NCBI GenBank assembly: GCA_003281645.1
Contig: QCBJ01000007.1
Location: 1 to 64,000 of the forward strand
Source of the DNA: Prochlorococcus sp. AG-347-G20
GTDB lineage: Bacteria > Cyanobacteriota > Cyanobacteriia > PCC-6307 > Cyanobiaceae
DNA length: 64,000 nt
Direction: 5' to 3'
This document shows, piece after piece, positions 49,336 through 57,092 of the stretch (position 1 is the first letter of the stretch; each line of letters begins with the position of its first letter). A program made the position numbers and the translations under genes. The notes below the pieces were generated by a model. It was not told where the DNA came from and did no database searches. It saw only the letters and a list, made by a program, of their open reading frames with translations.

Positions 49336-51261
49336 TTATTTAGCTTTATATAGATAAGGTCTCCTTCCACCTGTAGTTAATGTTGTGGCATTAATCCTTT
49401 TTATTTCTCCCCTTCCATTTAACTGAGCCAATATATTCCCAGCCCAATTAGCATTATTTAGTTCGCAAGCTACACTAACTTGTTTTGGAGAAAAGGCTTC
49501 AGTTGGATTATTTAATAGGAACTGTTTTACCCTTTTAGTTTTGTTATTAATCTCATCCAGAGATATTGTTCTTGAGCCAAGAGCTTCAAAATAAAATCTA
49601 AAATCTTCACTATTTCCCGAAAACTCATAAATTTCATTTTCTTCAACTATTGTTGATCTAGCTTTAAGATTCTTCAGTAACCAACTATATTCTGAGCTAC
49701 CTTCTTCCTTCTTTCTATAGAGTGTGTAAACGTCCGAGCAACCATTAAAAATAAACTTTGACCCATATATATCATCAACACTTGGGACTCTCTGAGCTTG
49801 CCTTTTGGGGTCTCTGTTTAAGTGATGAACTAACACTATTGATACATCATATTTAGATGCAATCTTGTTCAATCTATAAATCAACAATCCAAACTCCGCT
49901 GAACAAATATCAGCAAATCCTCCAGCTATTTTTATTAATGAATCAAGAACAATAACTTTTAATTTATAGGTAACAATCCAAGTTATTAGCTCTGGAATCA
50001 TCAATGGATGAAAGTGCCATTTAATGCGGAAACAATTAGGGTCAGGAGCAAAACCCATTCTCCTAAACTTTGCTTTTGCGTTAGCAAGTGGCTCATCAAG
50101 TTGGACTATTAGAGTGTTAGCTTTTCTTGTTTGGAATTGCCCTGCAAACTTAGCTCCATTCGATACAGCTTCTAATAATTGATAACTAAATGAACTCTTG
50201 CCGCTATATCCATCCCCAACAAGCATTGTTAAACCAACAGCAAGTAGATCATCAATTACTGGAGTTAAACCAGTATCGGAAGCCATTATTGCTTCTAAAG
50301 TTTCTGGCTCTTCAGATTCTTTGAAATTGATAAGAGTATTGACTAGAGTTTCAAATTGATTGGGTTTTAACTTCAATTCATTTTTAAGAGTCTCCATTGC
50401 AAAGGCTCTTTCAATAATTGGTAACTTATCAACTTTAGATAGCCCAGCATCTAATCTTTCTTTAAGAGATCGAGCATCTTTAATAAAATTATCGGGAGTT
50501 ATATCTTGTTCTAGTTGTTTAAAAATATCTGTTTTAGTAGCTCCAGAAGCAAGCCAATCCGCAATATCTATTCCACCTGAAGCTGGAGGTGTAGCCCAGT
50601 TGTGATGATCTGGGAAGGGACGAATAATCTTACATCCTTCATAATTTCTTGTAACTTCATTGGCATATTTAATCCCAACATCATCCAAATCTGGAACTAC
50701 TACAACTTTATTCGCTGGAAATAATTTACTATCTCTTTCTGGATAAAATTTACTTCCTCCAATAGTAGAAATTGCTGGTAAATCTATTCTCCATAATGCG
50801 TCACAACATTGTTCGCCTTCTACCCAGTAAACATATTCATGCCCTTCTTCTAAAGCTCTTTGAGCTTCTTTATATCTATAAGGAACTACAACTTTTTGAA
50901 ATTCACTTGGTCTCTTTCCAGAGATCATTGACTCTTGCCTTATTGATTTAGTTCCGTCTCCATTGTCAGTTCTTATTACTTTAATTAATTCAAAATCTTC
51001 CTTATTTTTATAAATATATTCAGTTACTTTTTTTGGTTTATTTAGTTTTGCTGGAGATACAGTTTCCCTAATTAAACGCTTACCTTCTTCAGTTTGTGAG
51101 CAACTACAACCCCAAGCAAACCACCTTCCAGTTTTTTTATTTACTTTAAAGTTTTTAGCTTTGCATACTGGGCAAAAGTAACTTACGTCTCCATTAGACC
51201 CTTCCTTCCCACCATCAAGAGTGAGTTTTTGCGTATGGTTACGCATTTCAAATTTTGACAT
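49336..51261 (-). CDS. Primase-helicase (Zn ribbon, TOPRIM, RecA-like ATPase)
   Basis: 641 residues. A zinc ribbon at 30-54 (CPVC, CSCS), a TOPRIM domain with WVEGEQCCDAL near 145 and VVVPDLDDVG near 190, a RecA/RepA-like ATPase with Walker A GDGYSGKSS near 345, Walker B VIVLDSLIK near 440 and VLVHHLN, and a C-terminal winged helix. It should start and unwind the element's DNA at the origin. This type is common in phage satellites and integrative elements. It follows the HTH gene by six bases. Confidence 0.88.
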   Translation of the reverse strand: MSKFEMRNHTQKLTLDGGKEGSNGDVSYFCPVCKAKNFKVNKKTGRWFAWGCSCSQTEEGKRLIRETVSPAKLNKPKKVTEYIYKNKEDFELIKVIRTDNGDGTKSIRQESMISGKRPSEFQKVVVPYRYKEAQRALEEGHEYVYWVEGEQCCDALWRIDLPAISTIGGSKFYPERDSKLFPANKVVVVPDLDDVGIKYANEVTRNYEGCKIIRPFPDHHNWATPPASGGIDIADWLASGATKTDIFKQLEQDITPDNFIKDARSLKERLDAGLSKVDKLPIIERAFAMETLKNELKLKPNQFETLVNTLINFKESEEPETLEAIMASDTGLTPVIDDLLAVGLTMLVGDGYSGKSSFSYQLLEAVSNGAKFAGQFQTRKANTLIVQLDEPLANAKAKFRRMGFAPDPNCFRIKWHFHPLMIPELITWIVTYKLKVIVLDSLIKIAGGFADICSAEFGLLIYRLNKIASKYDVSIVLVHHLNRDPKRQAQRVPSVDDIYGSKFIFNGCSDVYTLYRKKEEGSSEYSWLLKNLKARSTIVEENEIYEFSGNSEDFRFYFEALGSRTISLDEINNKTKRVKQFLLNNPTEAFSPKQVSVACELNNANWAGNILAQLNGRGEIKRINATTLTTGGRRPYLYKAK

Positions 51262-51267
51262 TATTAA

Positions 51268-51705
51268 TTACTTTTTTATGTGGACGGGCATCTTAGTTTT
51301 TAAATCTTCTATCGCATTAATTCGGTGGTAAAAATAATCAGTTCTTTGATTTCTTTTTACTACTCTGATGGACTCTTTTCTAAAGACTCCTTCATAACGA
51401 TATTTCGCAATAGTTTTAGTTGAAACTCCTAATAACTTTGCAAGAACACTTGGCTTTAAATATAGATTTGCAATTTGATTTGCATTTTCCATATACCAAA
51501 GAAAATCAGCCCGAAGCTGGTCTATCTCTAAACCTAATCTTGATTGATTAGAAGATAAATTTGCTATATCCTTCCGCAATGCGGACGCATTGGAATCGTA
51601 CACTTTAAGACCCAAAATATATTGTTTCCCAACTCCTAAAATCCTACTTTTATACTGTTTAAATCTCTCAGGATGTAAGCACCTTTCTCTGAGAAACCAA
51701 TCCAT
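51268..51705 (-). CDS. HTH protein upstream of primase
   Basis: 145 residues. A helical N-terminus (SALRKDIANLSSNQSRLGLEIDQLRADFLWYM) precedes an excisionase/MerR-like HTH at about 92-112 (LAKLLGVSTKTIAKYRYEGVFRKES). As first gene of the primase operon it may be repressor or replication initiator. Confidence 0.6.
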   Translation of the reverse strand: MDWFLRERCLHPERFKQYKSRILGVGKQYILGLKVYDSNASALRKDIANLSSNQSRLGLEIDQLRADFLWYMENANQIANLYLKPSVLAKLLGVSTKTIAKYRYEGVFRKESIRVVKRNQRTDYFYHRINAIEDLKTKMPVHIKK

Positions 51706-51958
51706 CTTTCAGGATTAACAAGACCCTATTTAGTTCTCGCTGGAGGTGCTAGGGCTGTCTGTTTCAGTCTTTCCCTGTTGGGGTGTTCATGGTGATTTCA
51801 ACCTTCAACAACTACTCATTACCAACATAGACTCGCAAGCTAACTTGACCTTAAAAAGGGCAGAGGTCAAAAGACTATTTTCTAGGAAATTACCGAAGTA
51901 ATTGACTATATTATTATCTAAGTTTGAATAGTATTCAACCCCCAATTAGTGGAGAAAG

Positions 51959-51984
51959 TACGCTAGTTTTCGAGACTAGATCCC
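51959..51984 (-). repeat. tRNA-Ser anticodon-arm fragment
   Basis: About 22 of 26 bases match the anticodon arm of the neighbouring tRNA-Ser. The anticodon would read CGA instead of UGA. It has no acceptor or T arm and is no tRNA gene. Confidence 0.6.
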
Positions 51985-51997
51985 TAATCGTTACAAA

Positions 51998-52021
51998 AAG
52001 TCATCATTCTGAGTCAACATT
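51998..52021 (+). repeat. Paired 11-base repeats, candidate recombinase arm sites (right)
   Basis: AAGTCATCATT at 51998-52008 and GAGTCAACATT at 52011-52021, again with 13-base pitch, 43 bases inside the att repeat. They match the pair at 45627-45650. Confidence 0.6.
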
Positions 52022-52064
52022 TAAAATATATATCCAAAAACCTAGTTATAACTTAATTCTAAAA

Positions 52065-52109
52065 TAGTTTTCAAGACTAGAGCCTTAAACCACTCGACCA
52101 CCCCTCCAG
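52065..52109. repeat. Attachment repeat, distal (displaced tRNA 5' half)
   Basis: 45 bases identical to 45416-45460. It keeps a TATAAT (52137-52142, minus) at the same relative place as the functional tRNA promoter, so it may still be transcribed as a half tRNA. Confidence 0.88.
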
Positions 52110-52388
52110 GATTAAATATTTAGTTTTAACTTTTGAATTATAGCAGTATTGAGTTACAGAAAGGTTTTCTAATTTAATAGATATTTAAAAATAAAAATAT
52201 GTGGTTTGATTTTTTTTAATAGGTCTAGTTCTATTGTTTTTCAAAGCCTTGGAGGTGATTTCACTTAATTAAAATCAAATGTCAAATTATAACTTTTTGC
52301 AGCGCGAATAGTAAGCGTTGCATTTTTAATATAAGACCAAATTTGTTGGCGCAAAATTTTTATAATTATTTGATTTTTAATAGATTCT
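52110..52388. other. Spacer beyond distal repeat
   Basis: 280 bases, AT-rich. Apart from the -10-like box at 52137-52142 I see no gene, hairpin or repeat. Likely part of a decayed earlier insertion. Confidence 0.4.
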
Positions 52389-52949
52389 TCACCAGAAATC
52401 GTCATGTTTACAAGAACCAACTTTTGTCATCTTCCCTTCTCTAAACTCACCAACACAACTACCTCCTTCTGCGTAGAAGTATTTACCTTGCCCATGTCTT
52501 TTTGAGTTTTTAAATTGTCCAACATATTTAGTTCCATCTGGCCAAGAAAAAGTTCCATATCCTTCTCTATCACCATTTTTAAAATCTCCAACATAAGTAT
52601 TTCCACTAGGATAGAAATATATCCCATTGCCAGTTCTTTCCCCATTTATAAATTGTCCAACATATTTATCTCCAATATCCCAGTACATAGTTCCAAAACC
52701 ATGACCATACTTTTTCCCATTTGATTTTTCCCCAATATAGAGTGAATTTGCAAACTTAATTTCAACAGTACATTTAGTGTTTAGAGAAGAATTACATTTA
52801 GGTAAAGCCAATGTCTCAGTATATGACTCTAAACAACCTTCGTAGTCATTAACACTCATACATATTTCACTAATTTGTGGATCTATATTTGCATTAACAG
52901 CAGCAGGTAAAGAAAAAGTAGTCATTAATGCTATTAAAAATTTCTTCAT
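52389..52949 (-). CDS. Exported MORN-repeat protein
   Basis: 186 residues. A signal peptide (about 1-20, LIALMTTFSLPAAVNA) and a Cys-containing region precede four to five MORN repeats from about 80 on (KYGHGFGTMYWDIGDKYVGQF, ERTGNGIYFYPSGNTYVGDF and so on). MORN units form beta-hairpins that bind lipids or proteins. It is probably extracytoplasmic. It sits between the second and third tRNA 5'-half copies, so it may be cargo of an older element. Confidence 0.78.
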   Translation of the reverse strand: MKKFLIALMTTFSLPAAVNANIDPQISEICMSVNDYEGCLESYTETLALPKCNSSLNTKCTVEIKFANSLYIGEKSNGKKYGHGFGTMYWDIGDKYVGQFINGERTGNGIYFYPSGNTYVGDFKNGDREGYGTFSWPDGTKYVGQFKNSKRHGQGKYFYAEGGSCVGEFREGKMTKVGSCKHDDFW

Positions 52950-53386
52950 TAAATAAGGTTAAATTCGCTTGATTTTATCAAATGAGTATAAATTTATTAT
53001 ATTTTAACCGTCTCCATGTCTTATCCATGTCTAAATAGGGGTATCATATTCTTATTATCTTTATTATAGGATCTGATTTATATCAACTGATTACATATAG
53101 TTTATAAATTTACTTTTTTCCTGAAAAAATAGTTTTTAAATACTAGAGCCTTAAATCACTCGACCATCCCTCCAGCGGGTTATTCAGTTTTATTCAACTT
53201 AAAGACTACAAGATAAGAAATTAGTTAAAGTCTATTAATTCAAAGATTTAAAAATTATTTCAAGAAACTAGTTTGAAATGGGAATTTTTATTAATAATGA
53301 TGAGTTGAGTCTTTGTAAAAGTATATTATTAGTCAAATTTAATCCGCAAAATGAGTTCACAAAAATCTAGTTTGCCACGAAAGAAA
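52950..53386. other. Spacer with decayed tRNA fragment
   Basis: About 440 bases, no gene. It contains the third tRNA-Ser 5'-half copy at 53130-53175, whose flank (53174-53290) is similar to 45459-45575 beside the intact tRNA. Confidence 0.5.
53130..53175 (-). repeat. Decayed third copy of tRNA-Ser 5' half
   Basis: 46 bases aligned to the att repeat with a few substitutions and one inserted base in the anticodon region. The promoter box is lost. Marks an old integration boundary. Confidence 0.75.
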
Positions 53387-53536
53387 TCACCCAAAGTTGA
53401 CATTTTGTTGAAATAAACCAAATAAATTATTCCCAACTATGGCAGCGATTATTAAAACGAAGGCAACTATGGCGAAAAGAGCACTTACATCTTTTATGTC
53501 ATAAGGTGCTTTAAATAAGGGTTTTTGGTCTGCCAT
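53387..53536 (-). CDS. Small single-helix membrane protein
   Basis: 49 residues from ATG 53536 to TGA. MADQKPLFKAPYDIKDVSALFAIVAF and the rest form one hydrophobic helix (about 18-36) and a short tail (NNLFGLFQQNVNFG). The form resembles small thylakoid or photosystem-type subunits, but I cannot match a named one. It lies alone, before the bidirectional terminator. Confidence 0.55.
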   Translation of the reverse strand: MADQKPLFKAPYDIKDVSALFAIVAFVLIIAAIVGNNLFGLFQQNVNFG

Positions 53537-53622
53537 AGTTATCAAATATATAAATGCAATTAAAACATATTAGTTTAATACTTGTTAGAAGTATTAAGTG
53601 ATTTTTTTAGATTAAGTTTGGA

Positions 53623-53652
53623 AAAAAAAAGCCACTAAAAGTGGCTTTTTAA
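53623..53652. terminator. Bidirectional terminator
   Basis: GCCAC/GTGGC (53631-53635, 53641-53645) extended by A and T runs on both sides. It terminates the DUF4278-like gene on the minus strand, which stops 18 bases before. Confidence 0.82.
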
Positions 53653-53669
53653 TTTATTTGATAAATTAA

Positions 53670-53771
53670 TTAGCTTGTGTAAGCTTTTCCTCTATAAGTT
53701 AGTTCGTTGTGCTGCTTTTTAGCTACTTCTTTGTTCTGGACGTACTTTTGTCCTCTGTAAATTAGAGTCAT
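53670..53771 (-). CDS. DUF4278-like short peptide
   Basis: 33 residues, from ATG 53771 to TAA 53670, with GGAG at RBS distance. The two halves each carry the YRG-x-x-Y block (MTLIYRGQKY, LTYRGKAYTS) typical of DUF4278 peptides of picocyanobacteria. Unknown function. It follows the structured leader below. Confidence 0.65.
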   Translation of the reverse strand: MTLIYRGQKYVQNKEVAKKQHNELTYRGKAYTS

Positions 53772-53789
53772 TTTTTAAGCTCCGGTTTC

Positions 53790-53852
53790 GCTTAAGTCCC
53801 CGTTCCATGGCTTAAGTCGATTTGCGGCTTGCTTCACGCAAGTTGAACGTTT
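53790..53852 (-). promoter_or_regulatory. Glutamine-riboswitch-like (Downstream-peptide type) leader
   Basis: Read on the minus strand: P1 CGTTC/GAACG (53845-53849, 53801-53805), an inner P2 CTTGC/GCAAG (53838-53842, 53828-53832), and two CTTAAG blocks (53811-53816, 53791-53796) that can form a pseudoknot across P1. This P1-P2-P3 layout, upstream of a short peptide in a marine cyanobacterium, fits the glutamine-binding Downstream-peptide class. I could not run a covariance search. Confidence 0.55.
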
Positions 53853-54076
53853 TGGTAGCGGTTGCTACAATTAAATATTAACATCCAAGAAAATTATTTG
53901 TCTAGGTCTTTAATAAATAAACTTAATACTTCAATAATTTAATAGGCTCCTACTAAAGAAATTTCTGTTTTTCATTTTATAGTTTCTTGCAGGTTACATT
54001 TTGTTCGTTTTTGAGAAGTATTTTTTATTTAATGAGCTTTTAAATGTAAAATTCTTAAGATTATAAAATTTGTTTT
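53853..54076. other. Spacer upstream of riboswitch-like leader
   Basis: Contains a GTAGC/GCTAC hairpin (53855-53868) just before the leader and AT-rich promoter sequence for both directions. No gene seen. Confidence 0.35.
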
Positions 54077-54271
54077 ATGTTTTCTAGAAGCAAAAAACCT
54101 ACAGTAAAAAAATCTGCAATAGTTGAAGAGACTCCATTATTTGCTCAATTATTACCATTCGCAAATAGAATGAATGATAAGGTTCAGTTGGTAAATGCTT
54201 TGGCTTTTACTTTTATAATGGGATTCTCAATTTTTGGAATTGCTTTATGGAAACTATCAGGGCTGACCTAA
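54077..54271 (+). CDS. Small single-helix membrane protein
   Basis: 64 residues: a basic N-terminus, then FANRMNDKVQLVNALAFTFIMGFSIFGIALWKL with one helix. The segment before the helix faintly recalls the E-x-x-N-G-R of high-light-inducible proteins but lacks it. Function unknown. Overlaps the convergent 88-residue gene by four bases. Confidence 0.6.
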   Translation: MFSRSKKPTVKKSAIVEETPLFAQLLPFANRMNDKVQLVNALAFTFIMGFSIFGIALWKLSGLT

Positions 54272-54534
54272 TTATTTAATTTTTGCAAAGCGTTAATTTT
54301 TGATTCTTTGTTTTCAATTATGGTTATTAACCATCTAGAGGCTAACCCTCTGGATATTGATCTATTTTTTAGGAATCTACATATGTAAATGTGTAGATTT
54401 TTTTCGTTTTTGGAGTTAAATTTTTCCTCAAAATCTAATATATCCTCTTCTGAGGATCTTTTTCTTAGCTCATCCACTAATGCATGACTAGAGGAATCAT
54501 TAAATAAGTTTCCAATATTTAAGCTTAATGTCAT
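54268..54534 (-). CDS. Conserved hypothetical protein
   Basis: 88 residues, charged and helical (SHALVDELRKRSSEEDILDFEEKF; LASRWLITIIENKESKINAL). No membrane segment or family recognised. Downstream of nrdJ by 88 bases on the same strand. Confidence 0.55.
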   Translation of the reverse strand: MTLSLNIGNLFNDSSSHALVDELRKRSSEEDILDFEEKFNSKNEKNLHIYICRFLKNRSISRGLASRWLITIIENKESKINALQKLNN

Positions 54535-54622
54535 AAATAATTAATGTCCCTATTTAAGAAGTAGCCATAAATTAAATTTTTAAAAACTAATTTATATTTT
54601 TTATTTACAAATAATTCAAAAT

Positions 54623-56956
54623 TTAATCTTTTGGTTTAGCCAGAGGGAGTAGACACTTATCTGAATCACAACCTGCTGGTCCTGCTTCAGATAGTTCTCC
54701 AACATCATATTTATTAAGAGCATCAAAAAAATCGTTATTAACTTTCCTTTCTATTACTTTATTTTGCAATGATATATATTCCTCTTTGCTTATTGGTTCA
54801 AAGGGTAATCTCGGGAAAGTAGCGTTAGCACTAAATCTAGCTAGCAATGCTGCTGAAATATATCCCTCATTATTTTCTATCGCATTATGGATAGCCTTAG
54901 CTAAATCCTCGATTTCATTTTCTCTAAATTCTACGGTTGCGGAGGTATTATGCTCTGTGTAAAATTTCTGCACCTGCATATAAAAATCAAATTGAGCCAG
55001 TGCTGAGAAATTATTGATGTCAATTTGGTCTGCGCCGTCTATATTTGCCCAACTAACTTCTGTAGGGATTTCAACTAACCATTCTGTACATCTTGGATCA
55101 AATGGATTATCGAGCAAGCACCCATTTTCATCTTTATCAGATTGAGATGGAACAACTGAGTAACCATAATCCATGCAAGCTAATGCTATTGGATCATTTT
55201 TCCTGAAAGTTATTCTTCTTATAAATCTTTGAGCCTTTGGAGGATGCCATCCTGGAGCTGCTCCAGTAAGAAGACTTTTAGTCCCAGCTGGCTGAACTGT
55301 TGTACATCTATTTGGTCTCCTTAGATTATGCTTATCACAATATTCCCATACAGTTTCTTTTACTATTTTTCTCCAAGAATCTAAGAATTTAGCTTCCTTT
55401 TCTTTGAAGGCCTTCCCTTCTTGGCTATTAGGCCTTCCTGCTTCCCACCACTTCAACCATGGCGTCCCAAAGGCATGGACACAAAAATCAAATAATCCAG
55501 TGAAACTTACTCCTACGATAGGATCATATTCCCTACTTTTTCTGTAACGCTCAACTTCAAATTCATGATTAAGTAAGCATGCTACAGAAAGAGCTGCTGC
55601 TTTAAAAGCTTTTTTTTGCTCTTCAAAATTTCCTGGATCAATCTGATTCAAATGAACTTCAGCCAAATTGCAGTGGAAATCATTTCCCAAGATCTCCCCA
55701 CAAGGGTTGAGTCCATATCGGCTCATCCTGTGGTCTAACTCTTCTTCAGAAAATGGTCCATAACTACTATTTATCCAATTTCTCGCTTCATCCTTACCTT
55801 GTTCTGAGTAGATTTCAATAAATTCCTTTCTCAATTGATCATCTTTGAGAATATCTGCATTTGACCTTGCTATTGCTTCTGGTGCAAATTGAATAGCTCC
55901 CTCACCTGAATGGAATTGTTTTGTTACAGCATCCAAAACAGTTTGGTAAGTGGGTTTTGTATGGTAAACCCTAGTATGATTTGCCATCCTTAGGGCATCT
56001 TTTTCAGGATCTATTCTCCAATTACCATTCTCATCTTGACTCCATAAATTTTCTTTTGCCGATGCTGCTTCCTTATCATCAGAAGCAAATTGCCTCATTC
56101 CAGCACTTCTTCTAATATTCCCCGCAACTATGGTTACTGCAGCTTCATCAATTAATAAACAACACTCTACGGTACTTAATTTTCTACCAATTGCTTTTCC
56201 AAGAAGTGATGCAACTCTAGAGTAGAGATCTTTCAATTTGATAGGATTTGCCATACCACCAAAACCTTTTAATGATTCTCCAGCAGGCCTAATATCTTCC
56301 AAATTAATATAAACATCAATTTCTCTTTCAAGACTCTCATTACTTGATGCTTCAAGAAGATATTTATAGCTATCTACCCAGCCTCTTCTGCTATCTCCAA
56401 CTTTGATATGAAGATCTTTTCCATTAATTTTTAATGATGATTTTTCTTCTCTTTGATCTTTAGGAGTTATTCCAACTTCACTAACTGATTTAATATTTAT
56501 TTTGTTTAGTACCGTAGGTAAATTATTTATAAAATGAGGTTCAATTATTGCACCTGTTCCACATCCCATCATTGCTAAGTCCATCATTAAAGCAAAGGCT
56601 TCCCAATCAATTAAGTTTGTTGAAGTACAGTTGTATGCCCCAGAGAAATTTAGGTTTTTATTTATCCAAGGAGTTCCTCCAATCCATAACCATCTCCCAG
56701 AGGGTTGGGCTTTTTGGTTGCTTTGCATCTCTCTCATTAGGGTCAATTCTTCATCAGAAAGTTTTCCTAATTCTTTTAATCCCGATAAATTTCTTTCACC
56801 AACTTCACTCCAGTTCTCCCTTTTGCCAGATGTAGTTTTCCTACTGTAAGATCTGAAAAAAACAGGATAAGCAGCTGGCGCAGTCTTTGGAAAATCATCT
56901 TTTTTAAGATTATTGGAATTGCTCTCTGAAGAAGCTTTATTTGGTGCAACAGTCAC
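54623..56956 (-). CDS. nrdJ: Class II (B12-dependent) ribonucleotide reductase
   Basis: About 777 residues. Monomeric RTPR-type enzyme making deoxynucleotides with adenosylcobalamin. Seen are SGRWLWIGG, the cysteine region GAYNCTSTNLIDWEAF, NPCGEI in the active site, TVQPAGTKSLLTGAAPGWHPP and the terminal redox pair in CDSDKC. I choose the GTG at 56956 (then TVAPNKASSES); the frame is open to a GTG at 57034 but those 26 residues are hydrophobic and unlike an N-terminus. Prochlorococcus relies on this B12 enzyme. Confidence 0.92.
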   Translation of the reverse strand: MTVAPNKASSESNSNNLKKDDFPKTAPAAYPVFFRSYSRKTTSGKRENWSEVGERNLSGLKELGKLSDEELTLMREMQSNQKAQPSGRWLWIGGTPWINKNLNFSGAYNCTSTNLIDWEAFALMMDLAMMGCGTGAIIEPHFINNLPTVLNKINIKSVSEVGITPKDQREEKSSLKINGKDLHIKVGDSRRGWVDSYKYLLEASSNESLEREIDVYINLEDIRPAGESLKGFGGMANPIKLKDLYSRVASLLGKAIGRKLSTVECCLLIDEAAVTIVAGNIRRSAGMRQFASDDKEAASAKENLWSQDENGNWRIDPEKDALRMANHTRVYHTKPTYQTVLDAVTKQFHSGEGAIQFAPEAIARSNADILKDDQLRKEFIEIYSEQGKDEARNWINSSYGPFSEEELDHRMSRYGLNPCGEILGNDFHCNLAEVHLNQIDPGNFEEQKKAFKAAALSVACLLNHEFEVERYRKSREYDPIVGVSFTGLFDFCVHAFGTPWLKWWEAGRPNSQEGKAFKEKEAKFLDSWRKIVKETVWEYCDKHNLRRPNRCTTVQPAGTKSLLTGAAPGWHPPKAQRFIRRITFRKNDPIALACMDYGYSVVPSQSDKDENGCLLDNPFDPRCTEWLVEIPTEVSWANIDGADQIDINNFSALAQFDFYMQVQKFYTEHNTSATVEFRENEIEDLAKAIHNAIENNEGYISAALLARFSANATFPRLPFEPISKEEYISLQNKVIERKVNNDFFDALNKYDVGELSEAGPAGCDSDKCLLPLAKPKD

Positions 56957-57060
56957 GATAAAAAAAAAACGTATGTAAATAACCCGTACTGGAAGAATAA
57001 CTCTACCTGTGGCGTCTGCAACTATTCTTACCACTATTTAACGGTTTGTGTAGAATTATG
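56957..57060 (-). promoter_or_regulatory. nrdJ leader with hairpin
   Basis: About 100 bases. Bases 57023-57029 and 56993-56999 form a 7-bp inverted repeat with a 23-base loop containing GACGCCACAGG on the minus strand; a T10 run follows just before the GTG. A published nrdJ leader RNA class exists in marine bacteria; a match is possible but not verified. Confidence 0.35.
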
Positions 57061-57092
57061 TTTAATATGAAATCTTTGTTTCAAGAAAGGAT

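Larger units (their letters stand above)
51706..52064. promoter_or_regulatory. Right end of element: leader and att arm region
   Basis: About 360 bases, with no gene. They contain a 7-base inverted repeat TTGACCT/AGGTCAA (51845-51851, 51864-51870), a tRNA-Ser anticodon-arm fragment (51959-51984) and the right arm repeats (51998-52021). The promoter of the primase operon should lie here. Confidence 0.5.
45416..52109 (+). mobile_element. tRNA-Ser-integrated element, tycheposon/satellite-like
   Basis: About 6.7 kb between perfect 45-base direct repeats of the tRNA-Ser 5' half. It encodes, in order, a tyrosine recombinase, a zinc-ribbon protein, small proteins including an excisionase-like one, a terminase-small-subunit-like protein and, leftward, an HTH protein with a Zn-TOPRIM-RecA primase-helicase. 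Iterons lie between the two arms. There are no capsid, tail or large-terminase genes. This matches the tycheposon class described in Prochlorococcus in recombinase, target and size; membership is inferred. Confidence 0.85.
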
